A stretch of 64,000 nucleotides of DNA from contig JAQYCQ010000026.1 in NCBI GenBank assembly GCA_028724585.1, forward strand, positions 43,621 to 107,620. The letters run 5' to 3'. Every line of letters begins with the position of its first letter. Within the stretch, counting starts at the first letter, position 1. The translations under genes and the position numbers were made by a program. The stretch comes from Bacillota bacterium. Lineage in GTDB: Bacteria; Bacillota; Clostridia; Peptostreptococcales; Anaerovoracaceae. Under the pieces are notes generated by a model that was not told where the DNA came from, ran no database searches, and saw only the letters and a list, made by a program, of their open reading frames with translations. Positions 52,536 to 60,797 of this stretch are shown here, one piece after another.

Positions 52536-53269
52536 TTTTTGTCAAGCCCTCCAAATCTCCTGTGGCGGCCGTTGAACTCTTTAACGCAGTCCATGAGCTG
52601 TTCAGGTCCAAAATCCGGCCACAGCACATCGCTGTAGACGAACTCGCTGTAGGCGCACTGCCAGAGCAGGAAGTTGCTTATCCTCTTCTCTCCGCCCGTC
52701 CTTATTATCAGATCCGGATCAGGATCGTCCGGTGCGTACATATGCTTCGAGATCAGATCCTCGTCGATGTCTTCCGGCCTGAGTTCTTTTCCGGCAGCCC
52801 TGTATTCCTCCGCGATCTTCCTGAAAGCATCCGCGATCTCGCGCCTGCCGCCGTAGTTGAGCGCTATATTGAATACCAGCCCGTCGTTGTCTTTCGTCCT
52901 GTCGACCGCGTACTGCATGCTCTTAGCCGCTGCTCCCGGGATATCGTTCCAGGCGCCGACCGGACACATGCGGACGTTTTTACGGTCCAGCTCGTCTATT
53001 TCTTTCTTTATATACAGCACCATTATCTTAAAGATGCCGTTTACCTCAGCCTTAGACCGCTTCCAGTTCTCAGTGGAAAAAGCGTAGACCGTCAGGTATT
53101 TTACGCCGCTGTCTGAGCAGAAACGCACGATATTCTCGAGCGCGTTCATCCCGGCGCTGTGACCTGCTGTCCTCGGCAGGCCCCTTTTAGTCGCCCATCT
53201 GCCGTTGCCGTCCATTATTATGGCTATATGCTCAGGCATAGGGATATTTTTCTCTTCATTTGATGACAT
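52532..53269 (-). CDS. uppS: undecaprenyl diphosphate synthase
   Basis: 245 residues from the ATG at 53269; the ATG six bases upstream abuts the AGGAG site too closely. Signature motifs IAIIMDGNGRWATKRGLPR, the FSTENW segment, and RTGGEKRISNFLLWQCAYSE. Makes the C55 lipid carrier for peptidoglycan. Confidence 0.96.
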   Translation of the reverse strand: MSSNEEKNIPMPEHIAIIMDGNGRWATKRGLPRTAGHSAGMNALENIVRFCSDSGVKYLTVYAFSTENWKRSKAEVNGIFKIMVLYIKKEIDELDRKNVRMCPVGAWNDIPGAAAKSMQYAVDRTKDNDGLVFNIALNYGGRREIADAFRKIAEEYRAAGKELRPEDIDEDLISKHMYAPDDPDPDLIIRTGGEKRISNFLLWQCAYSEFVYSDVLWPDFGPEQLMDCVKEFNGRHRRFGGLDKK

Positions 53270-53322
53270 AGTCATTCTCCTGGAAACCAGAAATATCTAT
53301 ACGAATGAAATCAGGCATACGC

Positions 53323-53520
53323 CTAAACTTCGCACACGAACAGGACGGCTCCGCCGTCGGGAAGCCTGGTCTGCCTGATGACTCTGGTCTCTGTATCATC
53401 AGGCAGCTTAGCGCCGGCAGGCGGGCGGAGCGTCTTAACAGTGTAGCCGACGCCCGCCTCCCTGAGCTTCTCCTCCGCGTGCTCGAGTTTCATTCCGAGT
53501 ACGTCCGGCATAGATGCCAC
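53323..53520 (-). CDS. single PASTA-domain small protein
   Basis: 65 residues with a GTG start one base after frr; GGAGG sits seven bases upstream, and an internal ATG (53511) is the alternative. The whole protein is one PASTA-like domain: MPDVLGMKLEHAEEKL, a long loop, VIRQTRLPDGGAVLFV. PASTA domains normally occur in tandem on Stk kinases and penicillin-binding proteins, where they sense peptidoglycan or lipid II. This one has no signal peptide or membrane anchor and lies between frr and uppS, the lipid-carrier synthase. A mini-hairpin copy (53344-53358) forms part of its 3' coding end. Confidence 0.75.
   Translation of the reverse strand: MASMPDVLGMKLEHAEEKLREAGVGYTVKTLRPPAGAKLPDDTETRVIRQTRLPDGGAVLFVCEV
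53344..53358. repeat. mini-hairpin repeat inside the PASTA gene
   Basis: GACGGC-TCC-GCCGTC, perfect 6-bp arms, in frame near the 3' end of the gene. Confidence 0.55.
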
Positions 53521-53521
53521 A

Positions 53522-54076
53522 TTATACCTCCAGGATTTCCTTGTCCTTCTTGGCTATGAGCTCGTCTATCGCCTTTACGTGCTTGTCTGTAGCCTTCTGG
53601 ACATCGTCGAGAGTTCCCTTAAGGTCGTCCTCTGTCATCTCGCCCTTCTTTTCAGCCTTTTTAGCTGCTTCGTTAACATCTCTTCTGATATTTCTTACAG
53701 CTACCTTAGCGTCCTCGCCCATCTTCTTTGTCGTCTTTGTGAGCTCTTTTCTTCTTTCCTCTGTCAGCTGAGGCACTACCAGCCTTACAGCCTTGCCGTC
53801 GTTCGAAGGATTGAGGCCGAGGTTGGCTTCGTTGATAGCCTTCTCTATATCCTTTATGCTCGATGGATCGAACGGAGTGATGAGAAGGGAACGAGGATCA
53901 GGCACTGAAATGTTGGAAACGTTCTTCAGAGGTGTCTGGGTTCCGTAATAATCTACCATTACCTTGTCGAGGATAGCCGCGTTGGCGCGTCCTGCCCTTA
54001 CTGTGTTGAGGTCCTCTTTCAGTACGGAAATGGTCTTTTCCATTTTTTCATTATAGCTGTCGAGTATATCGCTCAT
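53522..54076 (-). CDS. frr: ribosome recycling factor
   Basis: 184 residues, full-length RRF with VRAGRANAAILDKVMVDYYG near 26-45 and the helical C-terminus. Releases ribosomes after termination together with EF-G. Follows pyrH by 45 bases as in most bacteria. Confidence 0.97.
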   Translation of the reverse strand: MSDILDSYNEKMEKTISVLKEDLNTVRAGRANAAILDKVMVDYYGTQTPLKNVSNISVPDPRSLLITPFDPSSIKDIEKAINEANLGLNPSNDGKAVRLVVPQLTEERRKELTKTTKKMGEDAKVAVRNIRRDVNEAAKKAEKKGEMTEDDLKGTLDDVQKATDKHVKAIDELIAKKDKEILEV

Positions 54077-54121
54077 TTTATGCTCCTTTTCTATAAATGA
54101 TAACCTTGTGGCTTGAAGTGA

Positions 54122-54826
54122 CTAGGAAATAAATGTTCCGATCTTTTCACCGCATACAGCCCTGACTATGTTGTCAGGATCCGAGATCGCGAACACGTGG
54201 ATCTTGATGCCGTTGTCCCTGCAGATGGAAGCCGCCGTCGAATCCATGACCTTGAGATCCTTTTCGAGGACTTCCTGGTGAGTGAGGGTATCGTATCTGA
54301 CGGCATCCGGGTTCTCCTTGGGGTCGCTGTCGTATACGCCGTCTATATTCTTGGCGAGAAGGATGATGTCCGCCTCTATCTCTGCCGCGCGCAGGGCAGC
54401 TGTAGTATCTGTCGAGAAGAACGGGTTGCCTGTTCCTGCTCCGAAGATGACTACCAGATCCTTGTTGAGCTGGCTGATAGCCCTTCTCCTTATATAAGGC
54501 TCCGCTACCTCTCTCATCTCGATGGCTGTCTGCACCCTGGCCGACAGGCCTGCTGCCTCAAAAGCGTCCTGAAGGGCGAGCGCGTTGATGACTGTAGCGA
54601 GCATGCCCATGTAGTCAGCGGTCGCTCTGTCCATGCTTTTACTTGTACGTCCGCGCCAGAAGTTTCCGCCTCCGACTACTACCGCGACCTGTACGCCCAT
54701 ATCATGGACTTTTTTTACGTCCGCGGCTACTGAAGCGAGCACATCCTCGTTGAGACCGAATCCCTGGTCTCCGGCGAGAGCTTCTCCGCTTATCTTAAGA
54801 ACTATTCTTTTATATACTGGTTCCAT
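54122..54826 (-). CDS. pyrH: uridylate kinase (UMP kinase)
   Basis: 234 residues, amino-acid-kinase fold: [10 protein letters not shown] near 9-18, [10 protein letters not shown] near 52-61, [16 protein letters not shown] near 133-148. Phosphorylates UMP to UDP. First gene of the long minus-strand block; a TATAAT lies upstream near 54934-54945 without a clear -35. Confidence 0.96.
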   Translation of the reverse strand: MEPVYKRIVLKISGEALAGDQGFGLNEDVLASVAADVKKVHDMGVQVAVVVGGGNFWRGRTSKSMDRATADYMGMLATVINALALQDAFEAAGLSARVQTAIEMREVAEPYIRRRAISQLNKDLVVIFGAGTGNPFFSTDTTAALRAAEIEADIILLAKNIDGVYDSDPKENPDAVRYDTLTHQEVLEKDLKVMDSTAASICRDNGIKIHVFAISDPDNIVRAVCGEKIGTFIS

Positions 54827-54983
54827 TTTAACCTCTCAGCTTTCTGCACCTTCGCGAAATGCCTGCTAAAACTGATAAACTTGATATTTATGCGTAGCTG
54901 CCTCTACTGGTCTCCTATACGCATACTCTATAAATTATATCATGAATTCACATCGCTCACACGAATAAATAATATCGCTCGCT

Positions 54984-55013
54984 TTAACAAGTCTCGTTTG
55001 TTAACTTAACAAA
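54984..55013. promoter_or_regulatory. overlapping TTAACAA operator repeats
   Basis: TTTGTTAA-C-TTAACAAA (54997-55013) is a perfect inverted repeat around one base. A further TTAACAA at 54984-54990 pairs with TTGTTAA at 54998-55004. It lies about 90 bases upstream of an XRE regulator gene and between two divergent genes, the typical place for autoregulation. Confidence 0.55.
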
Positions 55014-55099
55014 TACTAGATTTTACACTTTTGATCGTTTTATTGCTAACATCAATATGTAATTTATCTAATGCGATTTTAGTAACGGTAGGTAGCAGT

Positions 55100-55441
55100 A
55101 TGCTTGATTCACTTAAAGAACTGAGAGCGGAAAAGGGAATAACGCAGAAACAGCTGGGAGACGCGGTGGGTGTTACCCAGCAGGCCATAAACTCCTATGA
55201 AAATTCCGATACTCAGCCGGAGTATTCTACTTTGATAAAGCTTGCCGATTTCTTTAACGTCTCCACAGACTATATCCTCGGGCATAAAGCTGAAACCCGC
55301 GTTAACGACGAGGTCATAAAATACCTGTCCGATGAAGAAGACGCGAGAGTCATGAAAAAGTATCTCTCGCTCGACAGGAAACAGAAAAAGGTCTTCTCCG
55401 ATTTTATAGATCTGGTGACTGATACCGGAAACAGCAGATAA
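55100..55441 (+). CDS. XRE-family transcriptional regulator
   Basis: 113 residues from the ATG at 55100. A Cro/CI helix-turn-helix (LKELRAEKGITQKQLGDAVG, VTQQAINSYENSDTQPEYSTL) occupies residues 1-65; the C-terminus is helical and basic. Divergent from pyrH, with an operator-like repeat in between, and followed by its own terminator. Target genes unknown. Confidence 0.88.
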   Translation: MLDSLKELRAEKGITQKQLGDAVGVTQQAINSYENSDTQPEYSTLIKLADFFNVSTDYILGHKAETRVNDEVIKYLSDEEDARVMKKYLSLDRKQKKVFSDFIDLVTDTGNSR

Positions 55442-55472
55442 ACATAAACGGCGATAAACGATCCTTGATCCG

Positions 55473-55507
55473 GCGGACATCCTTCTATGAAGGGTGCCCG
55501 CTTTTTT
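55473..55507 (+). terminator. terminator of the XRE gene
   Basis: GCGGACATCCTTC / GAAGGGTGCCCGC (one mismatch, one G-T pair) with a 3-nt loop, followed by TTTTTT (55502-55507). Confidence 0.8.
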
Positions 55508-55650
55508 CCTATCCGACAGGGATAAACTCCACCGTTCCTTAAATCATCCCCGATTCTGTGAAAACTCATCTGCCGTATGTTAAAATAAACAGGAACTCGA
55601 CTCTCATAATAATCAATTTTAATATCAACGATCAGAACAAGGTATATATC

Positions 55651-57885
55651 ATGAATTTTTTACAGGATCTGTCCTCATCGGCGGCGCAGGCGGGACCGGC
55701 GCTCTCCGACCTGTGGACACGCATTCATTCATATCTGAAATACTTCTTCCATCTGGCTTCAGGCGGCAGCATCCCCCCGGGTACTGTATTCCTGGCCTTG
55801 ATCCGCTGGGTCATGCCGGTGCTGGCTCTCATAATCCTCTTTTCTGTGCTCATACGCATGATAAGGGTCAAAAACCCCGACGAAACATGGGGCTATCTAT
55901 ATAACGACTCACTAGGCCGGTTCCCTGTAAACCATTGGGAATGCACAGTAGGCCGGGCACGGCACTGCGACATCATAGTCAAGTTCGCGACAATTTCAAG
56001 GACTCAGTGCGCCCTTATGCGCAATGATTCTGGAAACTGGCGGATCAGAGACCTGAGCATGAGAGACACTACCCTTATAAACGGCAGCGTCGTCGACGGT
56101 ACTGCGGCTCTTGATCCAGGAGACAGGATCACCATAGGCGGCGTCGATTTCACCTTCCACCCTATAACCGCCAAAGAGCTGGCTGTACAGGAACGCAGAA
56201 GATCCGACGCCAGCCCGCGCACACCGTGGAAATCCTTCATACTGCTCACCGTTTTCCAGATACTCACCGTCATAGAATTCGCGGTGACCAGACACGACAG
56301 CATAACGACTATAACCGGATGCTTCGCGATATACACAGCAGTCATGTGGCTGTATATATTATTCGCGCAGAAGATGGGACAGCGCGGCTTCGAGCCTGAG
56401 CTGCTGGCCTTTTTTGCCTGTACCCTGAATATGGCAGTTACCGCCACGTCGACTCCGTCGACAATGTTAAAACAGACAGCAGCTATCCTGCTGGGCATGA
56501 TAGGATATATGTTCCTGGGCTGGTTCCTCAGGGATCTGGACAGGGTCGTCAAAGCCAGATACGTGTTCGCCGGGCTCTGCGTCCTGCTCTTCCTTATAAA
56601 TATAGTCTTCGGAAAGGTCCACTTCGGCCAGCAGAACTGGGTGCATATCATGGGCATTTCCCTGCAGCCTTCTGAGCTGGCAAAGGTATGCTTCATATTC
56701 GCGGGAGCGGCGACGCTCGACAGGCTCTTTGTAAAAAGAAATCTCATAGGCTTTATGCTCCTTTCAGGATTCTGCCTGGCAGCGCTCGCTATAACCGGCG
56801 ACTTCGGTACAGCTTCCATATTCTTCGTCGTATTCCTGGTAATAGCCTTTATGCGTTCCGGAGATTTCGCTACCCTCGCTCTCATCTGCGGAGCTGTAGC
56901 CGGCGCGGCCCTGATGGTCATCAGGTTCAAGCCGTATATAGCAAACCGCTTCGCTGTATGGGGACACGCCTGGGAAAACGCCAACACGACCGGCTACCAG
57001 CAGGTGCGCACTATGTCCGCAGCTTCCAGCGGAGGCTTCATAGGAGTAGGAGCAGGCAACGGCTGGCTTCACAATGTCGCCGCCTCTAATACCGACCTGG
57101 TGTTCGGCATACTCTGCGAGGAATGGGGACTCATCATCGCCCTCCTGGCGGTCCTGAGCATCATAGCGCTTTCCCTGTTCGCCTACAGAGTAGTGCACAG
57201 CGGCAGGTCTTCCTACTACGCTATAGCAGCCTGCTCAGCCACATCACTCTTCGTGTTCCAGACCATACTCAACGTGTTCGGCTCAGTAGACCTGCTTCCG
57301 CTCACCGGCGTCACTTTCCCGTTCGTATCCTGCGGCGGATCTTCGATGATCTCCTCCTGGTGTCTGCTAGCCTTTATAAAAGCGGCGGATACCCGCCAGA
57401 ACGCAAGCTTCGCGGTACGCCGCAAGGCTGTCGTACCGGCTACTCCTGAAGAGGCGGGCTACCACCCTGTCAGCGGAGCTGACGTAAGCGCGGGAAATGT
57501 AGATGATAGAACTTCCGGCGCCGGCGATCCTGATGCTTCCAGAGGCTCGTCAGAATTCCAGAAGACCAGGTTCATAAAGAGAAATAGCGGAATGAAGGAC
57601 ATCAGCGAAAACACGATCCTCTCGAGACTTTCCAAAGCGCCTCCTGAGGAAGGACTCTCGCGCGATACCCGCGGATTCAAGCCCGACGAGCTGCAGTCCT
57701 CCGGCCTTACAGATCAGGATCTGGAAACACAGCGGAAGAATCAGGATGAGATAGATGCTTTCCTCAGCCAGTTCGACGATGGAAGCGATTTCTCCGGCGC
57801 GTATGATCTCAGCGATGAACTCATGGACGACACCGGGAGCTACTACTTCGACTACAATGCCGACGACGACAGGAGGGACAGTTAG
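55651..57885 (+). CDS. FHA domain-SEDS (FtsW/RodA/SpoVE) fusion protein
   Basis: 744 residues from the ATG at 55651. I rejected an upstream GTG at 55558, which adds an unrelated 31-residue stretch. A membrane helix (about 45-70) comes first. An FHA domain follows (about 90-170) with the phosphothreonine-pocket residues Gly101-Arg102, Ser116 and Asn144-Gly145. A SEDS glycosyltransferase with ten or so helices follows (about 195-600), with conserved LQPSELAKV, GDFGTA and FPFVSCGGSSM. A ~140-residue acidic, Ser/Asp-rich tail ends the protein. SEDS proteins polymerise lipid II together with a class B PBP, which is encoded next. The FHA domain suggests control by a Ser/Thr kinase such as PrkC/Stk1 (inference). 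The tail contains a mini-hairpin copy (57469-57483). Confidence 0.93.
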   Translation: MNFLQDLSSSAAQAGPALSDLWTRIHSYLKYFFHLASGGSIPPGTVFLALIRWVMPVLALIILFSVLIRMIRVKNPDETWGYLYNDSLGRFPVNHWECTVGRARHCDIIVKFATISRTQCALMRNDSGNWRIRDLSMRDTTLINGSVVDGTAALDPGDRITIGGVDFTFHPITAKELAVQERRRSDASPRTPWKSFILLTVFQILTVIEFAVTRHDSITTITGCFAIYTAVMWLYILFAQKMGQRGFEPELLAFFACTLNMAVTATSTPSTMLKQTAAILLGMIGYMFLGWFLRDLDRVVKARYVFAGLCVLLFLINIVFGKVHFGQQNWVHIMGISLQPSELAKVCFIFAGAATLDRLFVKRNLIGFMLLSGFCLAALAITGDFGTASIFFVVFLVIAFMRSGDFATLALICGAVAGAALMVIRFKPYIANRFAVWGHAWENANTTGYQQVRTMSAASSGGFIGVGAGNGWLHNVAASNTDLVFGILCEEWGLIIALLAVLSIIALSLFAYRVVHSGRSSYYAIAACSATSLFVFQTILNVFGSVDLLPLTGVTFPFVSCGGSSMISSWCLLAFIKAADTRQNASFAVRRKAVVPATPEEAGYHPVSGADVSAGNVDDRTSGAGDPDASRGSSEFQKTRFIKRNSGMKDISENTILSRLSKAPPEEGLSRDTRGFKPDELQSSGLTDQDLETQRKNQDEIDAFLSQFDDGSDFSGAYDLSDELMDDTGSYYFDYNADDDRRDS
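57469..57483. repeat. mini-hairpin repeat inside the FHA-SEDS tail
   Basis: GTCAGC-GGA-GCTGAC, perfect 6-bp arms, in the region encoding the disordered C-terminal tail. Identical in sequence to the intergenic copy at 59355. Confidence 0.55.
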
Positions 57886-59241
57886 ATGAAAAAGATAACA
57901 GCACGTTCATTGATCTGTATCCTGCTCGCCCTGCTCCTTCTCGCCGGGATCTGCGTTTTTACGTTAAACTTCGTAAAGAAGGGAACGACCTGGGCTTCAT
58001 ATCCGGCAAATAAACACCTTTACACGGACGGCCAGCTCAGCAGCGGACGGATACTTGACGACAGCGGAAATATACTGGCACAGTACAAAGACGGATGGCA
58101 GTACAGCGATGACAGGGATACAAGGCTCTCGACCATACACGCTGTCGGCGATCCCGATGGAAAGATCGGAACCGGCGCGCTTACTGCTTTCGCCGGGAAA
58201 CTCACTGGATACAACGTATTCACAGGATCGGGAAGCTCCATCTCGGCGGGACGGGACCTGCACCTTACGCTGGACTCCGAGCTCAGTGCCGCGGCATACG
58301 ATGCCATGAACGGGCACGACGGTGTCGTCGGTGTATATAACTACAAGACCGGAAAGATAATCTGCATGGTCAGCGCCCCGGCCTACGATCCTAAAAACCC
58401 AAAAGACAGCTCTGAGAAGAGCGGCGCTTTCATAAACAAGTTCATATCCTCAAAATTCGCTCCCGGTTCCACATTTAAGCTGGTGACCACGACCGCGGCG
58501 CTTGAGAAGAAGAGCGATATATCTGATTTCAGGTTCCGCTGCGACGGCAGCGCCAAGATCGGCGGATATAAAGTAACCTGCCCTGAAGTCCACGGTACGG
58601 TAGACCTTGAAAAAGCCCTTAACCAGTCCTGCAACGGAGCTTTCGGAACTCTGGCCGTGGATCTCGGCGCGGGCGTCATGAAAGGCTATACTGAGAGCAC
58701 CGGTCTCACCTCCAGCTACTCCATCAACGGTATCCAGACAGCCGGATCGACCTTCGATTTCTCGGACGGAGGCAAAGAAGGGCTGGCATGGTCCGGGATA
58801 GGCCAGGGCAAGGATCTGGTAAACCCATGCGCCATGATGGTATTCTGCGGAGCTATCGCTAACGGCGGCAAAGCCGCCCAGCCCCAGATAATAGACCATA
58901 CGTCTTTTATCGACGGCATCAGCACCAGTGTCTACAGGAAAGAGTACACCGACGAGCTCATAAAGCCGGATACAGCTTCTACTCTCACTGAATATATGAG
59001 GACCGACGTAGAAAAGAACTACGGCCAGCGCAACTTCCCGGGACTCAACATATGCGCCAAGTCCGGAACAGCCCAGGTCGACAAGACCAAGGCTTCCAAC
59101 GGATGGTTCGTAGGATTCCTGAACGATGAAGATCATCCTCTGGCTTTCGTGTGCATGGTTGAGGAAGGCGGAGCCGGCGCCAGGAGCGCTGGTCGTGTAG
59201 TCAACACTGTCCTGCAGAAGGCTGTGAACCTCGGCTACTGA
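57886..59241 (+). CDS. penicillin-binding protein transpeptidase (PbpA/PBP2-like)
   Basis: 451 residues. An N-terminal membrane anchor (8-30), a short pedestal and a transpeptidase domain with STFK (195-198, catalytic Ser195), SCN (248-250) and KSG (392-394). It lacks the large dimerisation domain of classical class B PBPs and resembles PbpA/FtsI-like proteins that pair with a RodA in Actinobacteria and Clostridia. Directly abuts the FHA-SEDS gene, forming a SEDS-PBP synthase pair for elongation, division or sporulation; which of these is not clear from the window. Confidence 0.93.
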   Translation: MKKITARSLICILLALLLLAGICVFTLNFVKKGTTWASYPANKHLYTDGQLSSGRILDDSGNILAQYKDGWQYSDDRDTRLSTIHAVGDPDGKIGTGALTAFAGKLTGYNVFTGSGSSISAGRDLHLTLDSELSAAAYDAMNGHDGVVGVYNYKTGKIICMVSAPAYDPKNPKDSSEKSGAFINKFISSKFAPGSTFKLVTTTAALEKKSDISDFRFRCDGSAKIGGYKVTCPEVHGTVDLEKALNQSCNGAFGTLAVDLGAGVMKGYTESTGLTSSYSINGIQTAGSTFDFSDGGKEGLAWSGIGQGKDLVNPCAMMVFCGAIANGGKAAQPQIIDHTSFIDGISTSVYRKEYTDELIKPDTASTLTEYMRTDVEKNYGQRNFPGLNICAKSGTAQVDKTKASNGWFVGFLNDEDHPLAFVCMVEEGGAGARSAGRVVNTVLQKAVNLGY

Positions 59242-59280
59242 TAAAAAGCGAAGAAAGAAACGGCATATATATCAACAATT

Positions 59281-59316
59281 AAGGGAGATCCCCGGACGGA
59301 GATCTCCCTTTCCTTT
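59281..59316 (+). terminator. terminator after the PBP gene
   Basis: Perfect 10-bp stem AAGGGAGATC / GATCTCCCTT (59281-59290, 59301-59310), followed by TCCTTTTCCCTT. Confidence 0.8.
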
Positions 59317-59336
59317 TCCCTTATAATACAGCCTGC

Positions 59337-59369
59337 GCGGCCTCCGGCCGCAGGGTCAGCGGAGCTGAC
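59337..59369. repeat. tandem mini-hairpins
   Basis: GCGGCC-TCC-GGCCGC (59337-59351) and GTCAGC-GGA-GCTGAC (59355-59369), both with perfect arms, three bases apart, in the gap between convergent genes. Confidence 0.65.
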
Positions 59370-59411
59370 GCATGCTCCCGTGCCTTTTTGCCGCATCCTG
59401 CTGTTCCTATC

Positions 59412-60797
59412 TTATTTTCTGTTCATTATCGCTTCGTCTATCGCCGCTGCGGCTTTTCTTCCCGATCCCATGGCGAGGATGACCGTGGCAGCGCCCGTCA
59501 CCGCGTCGCCGCCGGCATATACGCCGTCGATAGAAGTCATCTCGTCTTCGTTGACCTCTATGCAGCCTTTCCTGTTAGTCTTAAGGGCAGGCGTATCGTT
59601 CTTTATGAGCGGGTTAGGGCTTGTGCCCAGAGCCATGATCACGCAATCGGCTTCCACATCGAACTCGGAGCCTTCGATCTCGTGAACGCTCTTCCTTCCG
59701 GAGGCGTCGACATCACCGTACTCCATCTTTATGCAGCGAACTCCGCTGACGTTGTTCTTGTCGTCGTGAAGGATCTCGACCGGATTCGACAGGAGCATGA
59801 AGTTTATATGCTCCTCCATAGCGTGGCCGACTTCCTCTTTACGGGCCGGCAGCTCCTCTACTCCGCGCCTGTAGACGATAGTGGTATCTGCTCCCAGCCT
59901 CTTAACACTCCTGGCGGCGTCCATAGCGACGTTTCCGCCTCCCACTACGACTGCCTTTTTCGGATGCTGTACAGGCGTGTCCGCGTCTTCAGTATATGCC
60001 TTCATGAGGTTTATCCTGGTCAGGAACTCATTGGCCGAGTAAACCTCGTTGCTGTTGACACCCGGGATGTTCATGAACTTAGGAAGTCCGGCACCGGAGC
60101 CGATGAAGACAGCCTCGTATCCGTCATCGAAAAGGTCGTCTACTGTAAATGACCTTCCCAGCACCGCGTTGGTCTCTATCTTTACGCCCAGCGCTTCCAG
60201 ACCCGATATTTCCTTAGCGACTATATCTTTAGGAAGCCTGAATTCAGGGATCCCGTATACCAGCACGCCGCCCGGGATATGCAGGGCTTCGTAGACAGTG
60301 ACGTCATAGCCCTTCTTAGCCAGCTCTCCGGCGCAAGTGAGACCCGACGGGCCGGAGCCTATGACCGCTGCTTTATGTCCGTTTGGAAGCGGCTTTTCCG
60401 GCTCAGGATGCTCGTGGGAGCTGTAGTAGTCAGCTATGAAACGCTCCAGCCTTCCTATGCCTACAGGTTCGCCCTTGATGCCGCGTACGCAGAGCTTCTC
60501 GCACTGGTTTTCCTGCGGACAGACTCTGCCGCATATGGCAGGGAGAGCGTTCGTTCCTGTAATGATACCGTAAGCCTCCAGGAAGTGCCCGTCCCTGAGA
60601 GCCCTGATGAAATCGGGAATATGGACGTTTACCGGACATCCGTTCATGCAGGGATGATTTTTGCACTGCAGGCATCTCTGAGCTTCCTTTACTGCCGTTT
60701 CTTCATCGTAGCCCAGAGCTACCTCGCCGAAATTGGTCACTCTGACGTCCGGGTCCTGACTCGGCATCGGGTATTTTGTCATGGACATATCAGGCAT
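59412..60797 (-). CDS. gltA: NfnB/GltA-type FAD-dependent NAD(P) oxidoreductase
   Basis: 461 residues. An N-terminal cysteine-rich domain binding [4Fe-4S] clusters (CLQCKNHPCMNGC; CGRVCPQENQCEKLC), then a FAD domain (AAVIGSGPSGLTCAGELAKKG) and an NAD(P) domain ([21 protein letters not shown]). Homologous to the small subunit of glutamate synthase, but paired with the adjacent FAD/[2Fe-2S] protein it is best read as the large subunit (NfnB) of the bifurcating NADH-dependent ferredoxin:NADP+ oxidoreductase. The gene starts at the base after the NfnA stop codon. Confidence 0.9.
   Translation of the reverse strand: MPDMSMTKYPMPSQDPDVRVTNFGEVALGYDEETAVKEAQRCLQCKNHPCMNGCPVNVHIPDFIRALRDGHFLEAYGIITGTNALPAICGRVCPQENQCEKLCVRGIKGEPVGIGRLERFIADYYSSHEHPEPEKPLPNGHKAAVIGSGPSGLTCAGELAKKGYDVTVYEALHIPGGVLVYGIPEFRLPKDIVAKEISGLEALGVKIETNAVLGRSFTVDDLFDDGYEAVFIGSGAGLPKFMNIPGVNSNEVYSANEFLTRINLMKAYTEDADTPVQHPKKAVVVGGGNVAMDAARSVKRLGADTTIVYRRGVEELPARKEEVGHAMEEHINFMLLSNPVEILHDDKNNVSGVRCIKMEYGDVDASGRKSVHEIEGSEFDVEADCVIMALGTSPNPLIKNDTPALKTNRKGCIEVNEDEMTSIDGVYAGGDAVTGAATVILAMGSGRKAAAAIDEAIMNRK

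Noticed and set aside
55558..55650. Upstream GTG start for the FHA-SEDS protein
   Set aside because: It adds 31 residues with no membrane or domain character, and the spacing to any ribosome site is poor; the ATG at 55651 begins near the first helix.
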